Counted from the stretch's first letter, positions 44,587 through 53,937 are shown. The stretch is 64,000 nt of DNA from Martinezella rhizogenes (GCF_000799715.1 NZ_JUHG01000011.1:1240001-1304000), one strand, 5' to 3'. Notes: generated from the letters alone by a model not told the origin. Made by a program: numbers and translations.

Positions 44587-46155
44587 TCACTTCGCCAGCA
44601 TTTTCCCCAGCATGAAACCGGAGCCGGCACCCGTCCCCGCACCCGGCCAGGTGGAAGCCCCGCACATATAGAGCGAACCGACCGGCGTCTTGTAGCGCGA
44701 ATAACCGGCGACCGGGCGAAATAGAAAATTCTGGTCGAGATGGTGGCTGCCGGAAAGATTGTCACCGCCGATCAGGTTCGGGTTCTCCCGCTCGATATCG
44801 ACGGGCGAAAACACCGCTTGTGCCAATATTTTGCCGCGCAGGCCAGGCGCATAGCGTTCGATGATGTCGAGCACGCGCTCGGCATAAGCCTCCTTTACCT
44901 CGTCCCAACTCCGCCCGCCAATCTCACCCGCCGCATCGCCGCTGAATTCCGCCGGCAGAACGCGCACCTGTATCCAGAGCACATGCCGCCCATCCGGCGC
45001 GCGTGACGGATCGATCGCCGTTGGCTGACCGACCACCAAAACCGGCTCGGCCGGCAGGAACCCACCCATCGCTTCGGCATAGACGCGCGACATCATTTCG
45101 AGATCCGGTGCGATATGGACATAGGCGAAGGACTTGAGCGCCTCGCCTGCTGTCCAGTCCGGTAGATCGGAGAGCGCCAGATGGATCATCATCGTCCCCG
45201 GACCGGCGCGGAACTTGGCGACTTTGCGGTCGAACTCCTGACGCGACGCCTCCTGGTCGAGCAGCTTTCCGAACAGGATCTGCGGATGGACATTGGCGAT
45301 GACGGCACGCTTGGCCTCGTAACGGCGTCCGTCGGCGAGGACCACGCCGGTCGCCTTGCCCCCGGAAGTGATGATCTTGTCGACCCGCGTGCCGAGCATC
45401 AGCTCACCGCCCTTGGCCTTGAGCACACCCGCCATCGCGTTCACGATTGTATCGGCGCCACCCTTGCCGATCACCATGCCGAAAGCCTGATTGGCCATGG
45501 ATTCCAGATAGGAAAACAGCGCGCCGCCGGCGACATCGGGGGCGAAATCGAGATGCAGCCCCCAAGCCGCCATCATCGTCTTAAGCTTGGCACTCTCAAA
45601 CCGCGCATCGAGAAAATCGCGCGGCGAGGCAAACAGCATGCGCGCGGTGTCGTAAAGCCAGCTGGTCCCCTTCTCCCGCCAGGCCTTCCAGATCACCTTG
45701 GCTGTCTTCGCCGACGGCATCGGTGCGCCAAGCAGGCCGAAAATATGCGGCGCGTCCGAACCGAATTCGGACAGCATGGCCCGCCATGCGGCGGCGTCCT
45801 TTGGCGAGATATCGGCGATCGCGCCCGTGGTCTTTTCCAGATCGGTGCTGACGCCGAGATAGGTACCGTCGCGAAAGACGCTGGCAAAGCAATCGGCCGC
45901 CGGTACGAAACCGATGCCCTCGGCGGTCAACTCGCTTTTGTACTGTGCGAAAAAGGCGGAGCCGGCGAACATCGAGAGGTTCATGGCACAGAGATCATGA
46001 CGGAAACCCGGCAGCGTCACGTCGCGGGTTTTCACCGCACCGCCCGGCTCGGCATTGCCTTCGATGACGGCGACTTTCCAGCCCTTGGCCGCCAGATGCA
46101 CCGCCGCCGCCAGGCCATTGTGACCGGCACCCACAATGATCGCATCATAGTTCAT
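44587..46155 (-). CDS. Phytoene-desaturase-like FAD/NAD(P)-dependent oxidoreductase
   Basis: 522-residue flavoprotein of the CrtI/COG1233 family. The dinucleotide fold is AIIVGAGHNGLAAAVHLA, followed by VIEGNAEPGGAVKTRD, and the C-terminal FAD motif is YMCGASTWPGAGTGAGSG. It is a paralogue of the 47408 gene; the two are divergent and flank the isatin-hydrolase-like gene. There are no carotenoid genes here, so pigment synthesis is unlikely. A dehydrogenation step in the indole/isatin pathway is possible but unproven. Confidence 0.86.
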   Translation of the reverse strand: MNYDAIIVGAGHNGLAAAVHLAAKGWKVAVIEGNAEPGGAVKTRDVTLPGFRHDLCAMNLSMFAGSAFFAQYKSELTAEGIGFVPAADCFASVFRDGTYLGVSTDLEKTTGAIADISPKDAAAWRAMLSEFGSDAPHIFGLLGAPMPSAKTAKVIWKAWREKGTSWLYDTARMLFASPRDFLDARFESAKLKTMMAAWGLHLDFAPDVAGGALFSYLESMANQAFGMVIGKGGADTIVNAMAGVLKAKGGELMLGTRVDKIITSGGKATGVVLADGRRYEAKRAVIANVHPQILFGKLLDQEASRQEFDRKVAKFRAGPGTMMIHLALSDLPDWTAGEALKSFAYVHIAPDLEMMSRVYAEAMGGFLPAEPVLVVGQPTAIDPSRAPDGRHVLWIQVRVLPAEFSGDAAGEIGGRSWDEVKEAYAERVLDIIERYAPGLRGKILAQAVFSPVDIERENPNLIGGDNLSGSHHLDQNFLFRPVAGYSRYKTPVGSLYMCGASTWPGAGTGAGSGFMLGKMLAK

Positions 46156-46552
46156 CGATCGCCCCTCTTATGCCGTGATTATTATCATCACATGCATACA
46201 TTTTAAGTTTTAGGCTTCAAGTACCAGAAATCGGAAATCACGGAGACCGACCACAACCAAATGTCGAACATTCCAGTAAATGTAGTGAAAATAGCGTTTA
46301 CTTTCCAGCGTTTGGATTGGTTGCAAAGTCTCAAAGATCCATCCGGTTTTTGCCCTCGACACCCCGGCGAAATGCTTGCATTATCATATATTGTAAACTA
46401 GGCTCGCCCCATCCTGCTGCCGCCGCACGGCTTCGCGATTTGAGGAAATGCGTCACGCGCCTGGCGGCAAGGGCTTTCAAAGCTGGTCCTGAGATGAAGG
46501 TCCGCGAAGCGGTCCCGCATGGAGGATCATGCCAAATCAAGGGGAACGCAAC
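46156..46552. other. Divergent regulatory region of the isatin-hydrolase block
   Basis: 397 bases without a convincing gene. It holds a half-match to the TTTTA-N4-TAAAA motif at 46201-46214, an AT-rich stretch around 46380-46400 that may be the cyclase promoter, and a GTAAA/TTTAC imperfect dyad near 46276-46302. The length suggests a long 5' leader or several protein-binding sites. Confidence 0.5.
46201..46214. promoter_or_regulatory. Weak TTTTA-N4-TAAAA-like site
   Basis: TTTTA-AGTT-TTAGG: left arm perfect, right arm degenerate. Its reverse complement matches the site at 56001-56014 at 10 of 14 positions. It lies 46 bases upstream of the FAD oxidoreductase start. Confidence 0.35.
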
Positions 46553-47335
46553 ATGACCGTCAATACGCTTGCCAGCCTGGCCTCGGCGCTCGTCTCGGGT
46601 GCCATCAAGGTCGTCGACCTGACCGCGCCGCTCGGCCCGGAAACGCCGGTGCTCTACCTGCCGCCACAATTCGGCAAGAACACGCCGTCTGTCAAGGTGC
46701 ACACGATTTCGGAATATAACCAGGATGGCCCCTTCTGGGCCTGGAACTGGCTGGAACTCGGCGAACACACCGGCACGCATTTTGACGCGCCCAGCCACTG
46801 GGTCACCGGCAAGGACAACCCGAACAATACGACCGACACCATCCCGCCGCAGAACTTCGTCGCCCCGGTCAACGTCATCGACCGCTCGAAGGAAGCCGCC
46901 GCCAATCCGGACTATCTGCTGACCGTCGACAGCATCAAGGAATGGGAAGCCGAGCACGGCGCAATCGAAGCCGGCACCTGGGTAGTGCTGCGTACCGACT
47001 GGTACAAGCGCAACGGCTCGACCGAAACTTTCCTGAACGCCGATGAAACCGGCCCGCATTCGCCAGGCCCGACCGCCGAAGCCATCGAATATCTGCTGAC
47101 CAGGGGCATCATCGGCTGGGGTTCGGAAACGATCGGCACCGACGCCGGTTCCGCCGGCGGCATGAACCCTCCCTTCCCGGCCCATAACTTGATGCACAAG
47201 AACAATCGCTACGGCCTCGCCAGCCTGTCCAACCTCGACCAGCTTCCGGCCAAGGGCGCCGTGCTGATCGCAGCACCGCTGAAATTCGTCAAGGGTACCG
47301 GCTCTCCGGTGCGCGCACTGGCACTCATTGCATGA
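46553..47335 (+). CDS. Isatin-hydrolase-like cyclase-family protein
   Basis: 260-residue metal-dependent hydrolase of the cyclase family (PF04199), which also includes bacterial kynurenine formamidase. From memory it closely resembles the structurally known isatin hydrolase of Labrenzia, including SEYNQDGPFWAWNWLELGEH in the middle and the shared end KGTGSPVRALALI. The metal-binding motif is HTGTHFDAPSHW with His72, His76, Asp78 and His82; three of these correspond to the manganese ligands. Isatin hydrolase opens isatin to isatinate. ATG 46553 has GGGGAACG before it. The gene lies between two paralogous FAD oxidoreductases. Confidence 0.82.
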   Translation: MTVNTLASLASALVSGAIKVVDLTAPLGPETPVLYLPPQFGKNTPSVKVHTISEYNQDGPFWAWNWLELGEHTGTHFDAPSHWVTGKDNPNNTTDTIPPQNFVAPVNVIDRSKEAAANPDYLLTVDSIKEWEAEHGAIEAGTWVVLRTDWYKRNGSTETFLNADETGPHSPGPTAEAIEYLLTRGIIGWGSETIGTDAGSAGGMNPPFPAHNLMHKNNRYGLASLSNLDQLPAKGAVLIAAPLKFVKGTGSPVRALALIA

Positions 47336-47342
47336 TAGGCTG

Positions 47343-47374
47343 AGGGGTCGAAGCGTGGCGGCGCTTCCACCCCT
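47343..47374 (+). terminator. Hairpin after the isatin-hydrolase-like gene
   Basis: AGGGGTCGAAGCG pairs with CGCTTCCACCCCT (13 base pairs, one mismatch, loop TGGCGG), followed by TTTCTTC, directly after the stop. It may end or attenuate transcription before the second FAD oxidoreductase gene. Confidence 0.6.
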
Positions 47375-47407
47375 TTCTTCGGGATTTCTCTTTGCCAGCG
47401 GGGCGGC

Positions 47408-48997
47408 ATGGGCGACCATGATTACATTATCGTCGGCAGCGGCATCAACGCACTGGTTGCGGCCGCCATGCTCGGCAAGAAGGGCCGCAAGGTGCTCGTC
47501 CTCGAGCGCAACGACCGCATCGGCGGTTGCCTGCGCAGCGAGGAAATCACCGAGCCGGGCTTCATCCATGACGTCATGGCGACGACGCTGGTTCTGTTCC
47601 TGACCTCGCCCGCCTATGGCGCCATCGGCAAGGATCTGGAGGCACGCGGTCTCGAATTCTGCCATGCCGAGCTTCCGACCGGTGTGCTGAGGCCGGATGG
47701 TTCACATGTCATTCTCTCCAAGGACCGGCAGCGCAATATTGCCACCTTCGATGCGCTGTCGCCCGGCGACGGCCAGACCTTTTCGCGTGAGATGGATGCG
47801 CTGGCCGCCGACGCGCCCTTCCTGTTTTCGCTGCTCGGCGGCGCGCTATGGTCGCGCCCGACCTTGAAGATGATCGCCAAGCAAGGCTGGAACCGCGGCC
47901 TGCGCAATCTTGCCGCCTGGTTCGGCGAGGCCCTGACACCGGCGCGCGGCTATCTCGAAACCACCTATCGATCCGAAGACATCCATGCGCTCTGGGCGCC
48001 CTGGGTGCTGCATTGCGGCCTCGGGCCGGAAAGCGCCTATTCTGCCGAAATGCTGAAGGTCATCGGTTTCGCCATAGAGCTTGCCGGCGCGCCCGTCGTC
48101 AAAGGCGGAACGGGCACGCTGCTGACGGCCTTCGAGCGGCTAATTACGGACAATGGCGGCGAAATCCGCACCGGCACCGATGTCGAAAGCGTCATCTCCG
48201 GTCCCGGCGGCCGGGCCGGTGGCGTCAGGCTTGCGAGCGGCGAAACGCTGAAGGCCAATGCCGGCGTCATCTGCTCGGTGACGCCGAACCAGCTCTACGA
48301 ACGGCTGATGAAAGACTGGCCGACGCCACTTCCCGCTGAGATCAAGTCCGGCGTTGCCAGCTATCGCTATGGCAAGGGCAACATGCAGATCCACTACGCC
48401 CTGTCCGAACCACCGCGCTGGAAAGCCGGTACGGACCTCGGCAAGGTGGCGCTGCTGCACCTGACCCCCGGCCTCGACGGCGTATCGCGCGCCGCCAATG
48501 AATGCGAACGCGGGCTGCTGCCGGCCGAGCCGAGTGTCTGCGTCGGCCAGCCCGTCTCCTTCGACCCCAGCCGCGCGCCGGAGGGCAGATCGATCCTCTG
48601 GCTGCAACTTCCCGAAGCACCGCGTCACATCAAGGGCGATGCCGCCGGCGAGATCGCGACGCCTGCCGATGGCCGCTGGACGGAAGAAGTACGCGAGCGC
48701 TATGCCGACCGCGTCGAAACGCTGCTCGCCAGCCACATCGAGAATTTCGCCAGTATCAAGCTTGCCCGGCGCGCTTATTCCCCGGCTGATCTCGAAGCCA
48801 TGAACATCAATCTCGTCGGCGGTGATCCCTATGGCGGCTACAGCGGCATAGACCAGTTTTTCCTCTGGCGCCCCTTCAAGTCCTCTGTTAACCACCGCAC
48901 TCATGTAGCAGGGCTATACCACATCGGTGCTTCGACACATCCAGGAGCGGGCCTCGGCGGCGGCTCGGGTTTCCTGCTCGCAGCATCATTGAAATAG
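47408..48997 (+). CDS. Phytoene-desaturase-like FAD/NAD(P)-dependent oxidoreductase (second paralogue)
   Basis: 529 residues, same CrtI/COG1233 family as the 44587 gene. The FAD motif is YIIVGSGINALVAAAMLG, followed by VLERNDRIGGCLRSEE; the C-terminal motif is YHIGASTHPGAGLGGGSG. Both paralogues keep the PGF.HD block after the fold (EPGFIHDVMATTL here). It lies downstream of the isatin-hydrolase-like gene and 26 bases before a MarR gene, so all three could be one transcription unit. Substrate unknown. Confidence 0.86.
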   Translation: MGDHDYIIVGSGINALVAAAMLGKKGRKVLVLERNDRIGGCLRSEEITEPGFIHDVMATTLVLFLTSPAYGAIGKDLEARGLEFCHAELPTGVLRPDGSHVILSKDRQRNIATFDALSPGDGQTFSREMDALAADAPFLFSLLGGALWSRPTLKMIAKQGWNRGLRNLAAWFGEALTPARGYLETTYRSEDIHALWAPWVLHCGLGPESAYSAEMLKVIGFAIELAGAPVVKGGTGTLLTAFERLITDNGGEIRTGTDVESVISGPGGRAGGVRLASGETLKANAGVICSVTPNQLYERLMKDWPTPLPAEIKSGVASYRYGKGNMQIHYALSEPPRWKAGTDLGKVALLHLTPGLDGVSRAANECERGLLPAEPSVCVGQPVSFDPSRAPEGRSILWLQLPEAPRHIKGDAAGEIATPADGRWTEEVRERYADRVETLLASHIENFASIKLARRAYSPADLEAMNINLVGGDPYGGYSGIDQFFLWRPFKSSVNHRTHVAGLYHIGASTHPGAGLGGGSGFLLAASLK

Positions 48998-49023
48998 CAA
49001 GATCCCACGAGGAGATATCGTTC

Positions 49024-49530
49024 ATGGAGGAACGGTTTTCAGGCGCCGTTTTGCGGCATAACCATGATGGCGCGGAGAAGCGTCCGACCATGGGCGAAAT
49101 CGGGCTCAACCACTTCGCTCCCTATCTGATGAACCGGCTGATGGCCCGCTGGAACATCAACATGTCGGAGGAACTGCGCGAATATGACATGACGACCGCA
49201 AAGATGCGCGCACTCGCCGTCCTCAGCGTCTCCTCCTCGGTCACCATCAACGAGCTCTCCATCTTTGCCGTCACCGAGCAATCGACGATGAGCCGAACCC
49301 TGGACTCGCTGGAACAACAGGGCTTCATCCGCCGCCAGCCCCGCGCCGAAGACATGCGCATCCGCGACGTCTCCATCACCGAAGACGGCCGCGCCGCTTT
49401 CGAGAAGGTCTGGCCGACCATGTACGACCTATTCCTGCAGATGTTCGACGGCGTGGAAGAAGCCGAATACCGCGCCTTCATCGCGACGCTGCATAGGGTG
49501 CTGCATAATATCAGGAAGCATGAGATTTGA
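49024..49530 (+). CDS. MarR-family transcriptional regulator (second)
   Basis: 168 residues. A helix-turn-helix is visible in VTINELSIFAVTEQSTMSRTLDSLEQQ with wing RQPRAEDMRIRDVSITEDG. An N-terminal extension of about 25 residues precedes the dimerisation helix; an ATG at 49090 (MGEIGLNHFAPYL) would give a more typical length. It directly follows the second FAD oxidoreductase gene and is a candidate regulator of the isatin/anthranilate genes. Confidence 0.88.
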   Translation: MEERFSGAVLRHNHDGAEKRPTMGEIGLNHFAPYLMNRLMARWNINMSEELREYDMTTAKMRALAVLSVSSSVTINELSIFAVTEQSTMSRTLDSLEQQGFIRRQPRAEDMRIRDVSITEDGRAAFEKVWPTMYDLFLQMFDGVEEAEYRAFIATLHRVLHNIRKHEI

Positions 49531-49643
49531 AGCAAAAGTGAAATCTGCAATCTTTCAGGATGAAAGGTTTCGAAAGATAGAAAACCGGCCGGCCGCTTCC
49601 TGTTCCATCAAAGTACGGCTGAGGAAAAGGATAAGTCGAAATT

Positions 49644-50168
49644 ATGGGCCACCTAACGATACGGACCATTGATGATGCCGACCAGCTGATGACGACAATA
49701 AGTAGGTCTGCTGCTCAGGCCCACGCTTGGATTTCTGCACAAGCAGGTGACCCTTTAGACATGCTGAAACGAATGAAATTCGAGCCCATTGGGTTTCATC
49801 CTGTTGAGAAACGCGCTTTAAATTTGATTGAGCAGATTAATCAGACTTGGACCTATGCTGTGGCTATTGCAGCGGTTCGTCAGCTTTTGTTACTACATCC
49901 TGAAGCTGGCGGGTTTAAGCTAGCGCCGGGCGCGCATGCGTCTCTTCCCCTTGATATTATGAGCGAAATTGACGGCCTGGTAGGCGCGGAAACCTTTGCA
50001 GCGGTTTCGCCACACAACAACAATAAACTAGCTCAGGATCTAAAAAAGCTTGAGCAGCACCATGAGACCTATCGTTATATATTCTTCATGTCGCCAAATT
50101 TTCCTGGCAACACACGTCACACGCGGTTCGAACGCGACGGAATTCAGGTTTGGTCGGTTGATATATAG
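49644..50168 (+). CDS. Orphan protein of unknown function, AT-rich gene
   Basis: 174 residues; I do not recognise the family. It is predicted soluble, mainly helical, with LNLIEQINQTWTYAVAIAAV and a C-terminal YIFFMSPNFPGNTRHTRF block. The gene is clearly more AT-rich and uses different codons (TTT, AAA, ATT, TTG) from the flanking catabolic genes, which suggests recent transfer. It interrupts the aromatic block between the MarR and iorB genes. A link to the pathway is unlikely. Confidence 0.6.
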   Translation: MGHLTIRTIDDADQLMTTISRSAAQAHAWISAQAGDPLDMLKRMKFEPIGFHPVEKRALNLIEQINQTWTYAVAIAAVRQLLLLHPEAGGFKLAPGAHASLPLDIMSEIDGLVGAETFAAVSPHNNNKLAQDLKKLEQHHETYRYIFFMSPNFPGNTRHTRFERDGIQVWSVDI

Positions 50169-50214
50169 TAGGATACGCTATTGTATGCGTTCGAGAATTA
50201 ACCGAACAGGCTCC

Positions 50215-51774
50215 TTACAACGTCGCCACCGTCTTCAGCGCCCCATCCAGCGCAACGCCGTTCTCATCGAGCAGCGCCGCCTGCCGCAGCCGCTTCATCC
50301 AGGCCGCGCCATCCTCCCGATCCCGCAGCGTCGGCAGCGCCGACATCACGCGATCGAACTTCGACAGGCCGCGCGCATGCGTGTCGGAATAGCCTTTGAC
50401 CAGGCGGCGATTGTTCAGCACCTCGACGGCCAGGTCGTAATTCATCGCCAACAGGTTAGCCGCGGCTAACAACCAGGCTTCGCGATGCTCCGCTTCGCGC
50501 ATATGCCGCAGCGTGCCGCGGCGGGTGCGGCGCAATGCCGAAACCACATAGAGGCCGAGAAACCAGAAGAGCGTTCCGGTCTGCACCCGGCGGCCCTTGT
50601 TGACCATGCGGTCGAGCCGGTCGAAGAGCTTCGGTCGGTTCTCGATCCAGAGGCCGAGGCCCTTCGGCAGGGTCCCGCAGACCTCCTCCATGCGCGGGTG
50701 CATGTACTCGGTCATATAGACGATCTGGTCGTCCTTGGCGCCTACCTCCTTGCGCACGCGATCGAAGCGCGAAGCACGCACCTTCAGATCGGCGACACGG
50801 ATGACATCGTCATAGGCCATGGCGACAGCGGTATATTTCGCCGCTTGCACGGTGAAGACAAAGTCCTTGGCAGCGCCACCGGCCTTGCGATCCAGCGTAT
50901 AGAGCGCCGCCACGCGGCTCAGATATTCGTCGGCATAGTCCGGGTCCTGATAATCGGTGAGCTTCCTGACGCCGGCAAACAGCAGCGGCCGCGCTTCCTC
51001 GGGAAATTCGGCGCGGATGCGATGCACCAGCCGGTCGAGTGCCGGATGGCCAGCCGTCTCTGGCAACGCTTCGAAGTGTTTCGGCGGCGTTGCGGAAACC
51101 GCATCGCGCGGTCTGTCCTTGGCGCGGTCGAAGGCGGCATTGAAAGCCTTCAGGCTGGGCTCGATGCCCTTGCCGCCGGCGCGGATCATCGCTTCGAAGG
51201 CCTGCTTGCCAAAGGGTAGTGCCCCGGAGGCAGCGAGCGCGCCGAACATCGAAGCGGAAATCACACTGCCGTTCTTGATCGCCAGCGTCTCCATATCGAA
51301 GGCGATGGTGCGCTTGGCAGCAAAATCGGTGGCCTCGACCACCACTTCCGGATTGCCGATACCATCGCCCGGCTTTTCCTTTTCGCCGACGGCGAAGGAG
51401 CGATGCGTCGAGGCGATCAGCACGGTCTTGTCCGGTGTCACAAGCCCGCGCAGCACCGAGCGCCCGGCCTCCATCAGCTCCGCCGCCAAGACGACATCGA
51501 CATCGCCCGGCGTCGGCATCAGCGAGAAGATCGGTGCATGGCCGTCACGGGCGGGTAGCATCTCGATATAGTAGATCGTCGCGCCGGTGCGCTGCGCGAC
51601 GCCGGGAACGGAGGTTGTCTGCGCCATCCATCCCTCGGCTTCGGCAAGCCCAACGATCCAGTCGGCCAGAACGCCGCCACCCTGCCCGCCCATGGCGAGG
51701 ACGGCCAGCGACAGTGGCTTGTCGGTCGAAAGGCGGCTTGCGCCGAAATCACTCATGCTCACATGCTCGTTCAT
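50215..51774 (-). CDS. Indolepyruvate:ferredoxin oxidoreductase-like beta subunit with C-terminal extension
   Basis: 519 residues. The N-terminal ~200 residues are the IorB/gamma domain of 2-oxoacid:acceptor oxidoreductases: SLAVLAMGGQGGGVLADWIV, then SVPGVAQRTGATIYYIE. The remaining ~300 residues resemble the DUF6537-like tail found in aerobic, fused indolepyruvate oxidoreductases. It works with the IorA-like subunit, whose stop is nine bases upstream; AGGGGACG before its ATG supports the start. The complex oxidatively decarboxylates aryl 2-oxoacids to acyl-CoA esters. Confidence 0.85.
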   Translation of the reverse strand: MNEHVSMSDFGASRLSTDKPLSLAVLAMGGQGGGVLADWIVGLAEAEGWMAQTTSVPGVAQRTGATIYYIEMLPARDGHAPIFSLMPTPGDVDVVLAAELMEAGRSVLRGLVTPDKTVLIASTHRSFAVGEKEKPGDGIGNPEVVVEATDFAAKRTIAFDMETLAIKNGSVISASMFGALAASGALPFGKQAFEAMIRAGGKGIEPSLKAFNAAFDRAKDRPRDAVSATPPKHFEALPETAGHPALDRLVHRIRAEFPEEARPLLFAGVRKLTDYQDPDYADEYLSRVAALYTLDRKAGGAAKDFVFTVQAAKYTAVAMAYDDVIRVADLKVRASRFDRVRKEVGAKDDQIVYMTEYMHPRMEEVCGTLPKGLGLWIENRPKLFDRLDRMVNKGRRVQTGTLFWFLGLYVVSALRRTRRGTLRHMREAEHREAWLLAAANLLAMNYDLAVEVLNNRRLVKGYSDTHARGLSKFDRVMSALPTLRDREDGAAWMKRLRQAALLDENGVALDGALKTVATL

Positions 51775-51783
51775 ATCGTCCCC

Positions 51784-53937
51784 TCAATCCGAAAAGACGA
51801 TGCGGCCGGCCCGGCGGCGCGCCTGCAGCCAGCCAATGACGGCGGAGCGCAGGCGAGCGGCGAAACGGTCCCAACCCGTGGGGTTATGGATGATGTCGGC
51901 GCGATAGAAGGAAGGACAGAGGACGGCCGCCTCCGAGACCTCTCCGCAATTGCCGCAGCCGACGCAATTATTGTCGATCGCCGCCACTGGATCGTCCTTC
52001 AACGGATCATCGGTATGCTTGACCGACAGCGACGGACAGCCGGAAAGACGGATGCAGGCATGATCGCCGGTGCAGACATCCTCGTCGACGCCGAAGCGTT
52101 CCTTGACCATGCGCTTGCCATCCTTCACCGCCTTGGCGAATTGCGGCTTCACGCGGCGCTGCTTGTTGAGCATGCATTCCGACGACGCCACGATGATCTT
52201 CGGGCCCGGCTCCTTCGAGGTCAGCGCCTCGCGCAGCGTGTCGCGCATCTTGGCGACATCATAGGTGCGGTCGATCTGGCGCACCCAGGTGGCGCCGATG
52301 CCCTTGACCGCGTTGACAATGGAATTGTTGGTCTTGCGGCGCGGGTTCAGCGCGCGCGATGACGGGATGTCCTGCCCGCCGGTCGCGGCCGAATAAAAAT
52401 TGTCGACAACGAGGATGACGCCGTCCTGCTTGTTGAAGACGGCATTGCCGACCGAGGTCGCCAGACCATTGTGCCAGAAACCGCCGTCTCCCATCACGGA
52501 AATCGCGCGCTTGTCGGCGGCGACATTGAAGGCGGAGGCCGCAGCCGGACCAAGGCCGTAGCCCATGGTCGTGCTGCCCAGGTTGAACGGCGGCAGTATC
52601 GAGAACAGGTGGCAGCCGATATCGCCGGAGATGTGGTGCTGACCGAGTTCGCCTTCCACCAGCTTCATCGCCGCGAAGATCGGCCGCTCGGGACAGCCGA
52701 TGCAAAAGCCCGGTGGGCGCGGCGGAACGACTTCGGCCAGCGCCTTGATTTTCGGGTCGTTCAGGATCGGCGTCGGGTCCGGCAGCGGCGGCTGGTTGCC
52801 GAGCAGCACGCGCTGATGCGTCTCCAGGAAATTCTTGATGCCCTTCATCAGCACTGGCGCGGTATATTCGCCGCCCATCGGCAGGACATCCTTGCCGGAA
52901 ATCCTAGTCTGAATATCGCGGCGGCGCAGGATGGTGTTGAGCGACTGCTCGATATATTCCGGCGCGCCCTCCTCAACCAAGAGCACGGCCTTCTTGTTGG
53001 CGCAGAATTCGGCCATCTGATCGTCGATCAGCGGATAGGCGACGTTAAGAACATAAAGCGGCACGGCGGAGTTGCCGTAGACATCGGCAAGCCCGAGCTG
53101 CTGCAAGGCGCGCATGACGCCATTATACGCACCACCGAGCAGGATGATGCCGACTTCGCCTTCGGACGGACCGAAATATTCGTTGAGCTTACGCTTCTTG
53201 ATGAATTCGACAGCCGCCGGCCAGCGCTTCTCCAGCTTCTCTTTCTCATGCAGAAAGGAGGCAGGCGGCAGCACGATGCGGTTGACGTCGCGGATCGGAT
53301 TTTCCAGCGCCTGCTTCAGCGTATAGGCCGGCCGCTTGTTATCCTTGGCTTCGAACTGGCCATGGACATGACAGCTGCGGATGCCGACCTGCAGCATGAC
53401 CGGCGTGTTCGAGGCTTCCGAGAGTTCGAACCCCTCCTCGACCGCCTGCACGATCGACGGCAGGTTCGGGCGTGGATTGAGCAGCCACATCTGCGACTTC
53501 ATCGCATAGGCGTGGCTGCGCTCCTGCATGATCGAGGAGCCCTCGCCATAATCCTCGCCGATGATGATCAGCGCGCCGCCCGTGACACCACCCGACGACA
53601 GGTTGGAGAGTGCATCGGAGGCGACATTCGTGCCAGCCGTCGATTTCCAGGTGACAGCGCCGCGCACCGGATACATGACAGAGGCCGAAAGCATAGCGGC
53701 GGCGGCAGCTTCCGAGGCCGAAGTCTCGAAATGGACGCCCAGCTCCTCCATCACATCCTTGGCGTCGGCCAGCACGTCCATGAGGTGGGAAATCGGCGAT
53801 CCTTGATAACCGCCGACATAGGAAACACCCGACTGCAACAGCGCCTTGGTGATCGCGAGAATGCCTTCGCCGCGGAAGATGTCGCCCTCCCCGAGCTTCA
53901 GATCCTCGACCTCGCGCGCAAACGACCGTTCGGCCAT
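51784..53937 (-). CDS. Indolepyruvate:ferredoxin oxidoreductase-like alpha subunit
   Basis: 717 residues, IorA-like. The N-terminal pyrimidine-binding domain has GGYQGSPISHLMDVL and SASEAAAAAMLSAS. The thiamine-diphosphate motif is SVMGDGGFWHNG followed by VVDNFYSAATGG. The C-terminus carries cysteine clusters (CTGDHACIRLSGC and CVGCGNCGEVSEAAVLC) expected to hold iron-sulfur centres. The substrate may be indolepyruvate or phenylpyruvate. Given the neighbours, the aryl 2-oxoacid isatinate (2-aminophenylglyoxylate) is an attractive alternative, giving 2-aminobenzoyl-CoA. Two palindromes lie just upstream of its start. Confidence 0.9.
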   Translation of the reverse strand: MAERSFAREVEDLKLGEGDIFRGEGILAITKALLQSGVSYVGGYQGSPISHLMDVLADAKDVMEELGVHFETSASEAAAAAMLSASVMYPVRGAVTWKSTAGTNVASDALSNLSSGGVTGGALIIIGEDYGEGSSIMQERSHAYAMKSQMWLLNPRPNLPSIVQAVEEGFELSEASNTPVMLQVGIRSCHVHGQFEAKDNKRPAYTLKQALENPIRDVNRIVLPPASFLHEKEKLEKRWPAAVEFIKKRKLNEYFGPSEGEVGIILLGGAYNGVMRALQQLGLADVYGNSAVPLYVLNVAYPLIDDQMAEFCANKKAVLLVEEGAPEYIEQSLNTILRRRDIQTRISGKDVLPMGGEYTAPVLMKGIKNFLETHQRVLLGNQPPLPDPTPILNDPKIKALAEVVPPRPPGFCIGCPERPIFAAMKLVEGELGQHHISGDIGCHLFSILPPFNLGSTTMGYGLGPAAASAFNVAADKRAISVMGDGGFWHNGLATSVGNAVFNKQDGVILVVDNFYSAATGGQDIPSSRALNPRRKTNNSIVNAVKGIGATWVRQIDRTYDVAKMRDTLREALTSKEPGPKIIVASSECMLNKQRRVKPQFAKAVKDGKRMVKERFGVDEDVCTGDHACIRLSGCPSLSVKHTDDPLKDDPVAAIDNNCVGCGNCGEVSEAAVLCPSFYRADIIHNPTGWDRFAARLRSAVIGWLQARRRAGRIVFSD

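Noticed and set aside
46553..47335. Kynurenine formamidase as the name for the cyclase-family gene
   Set aside because: The metal motif is shared, but the length, the SEYNQDGPF region and the C-terminus fit isatin hydrolase better, and no kynureninase or tryptophan dioxygenase gene is nearby. It remains the main alternative.
44587..48997. Carotenoid biosynthesis cluster
   Set aside because: Two CrtI-like proteins alone are not enough; there is no phytoene synthase, cyclase or GGPP synthase gene in the window.
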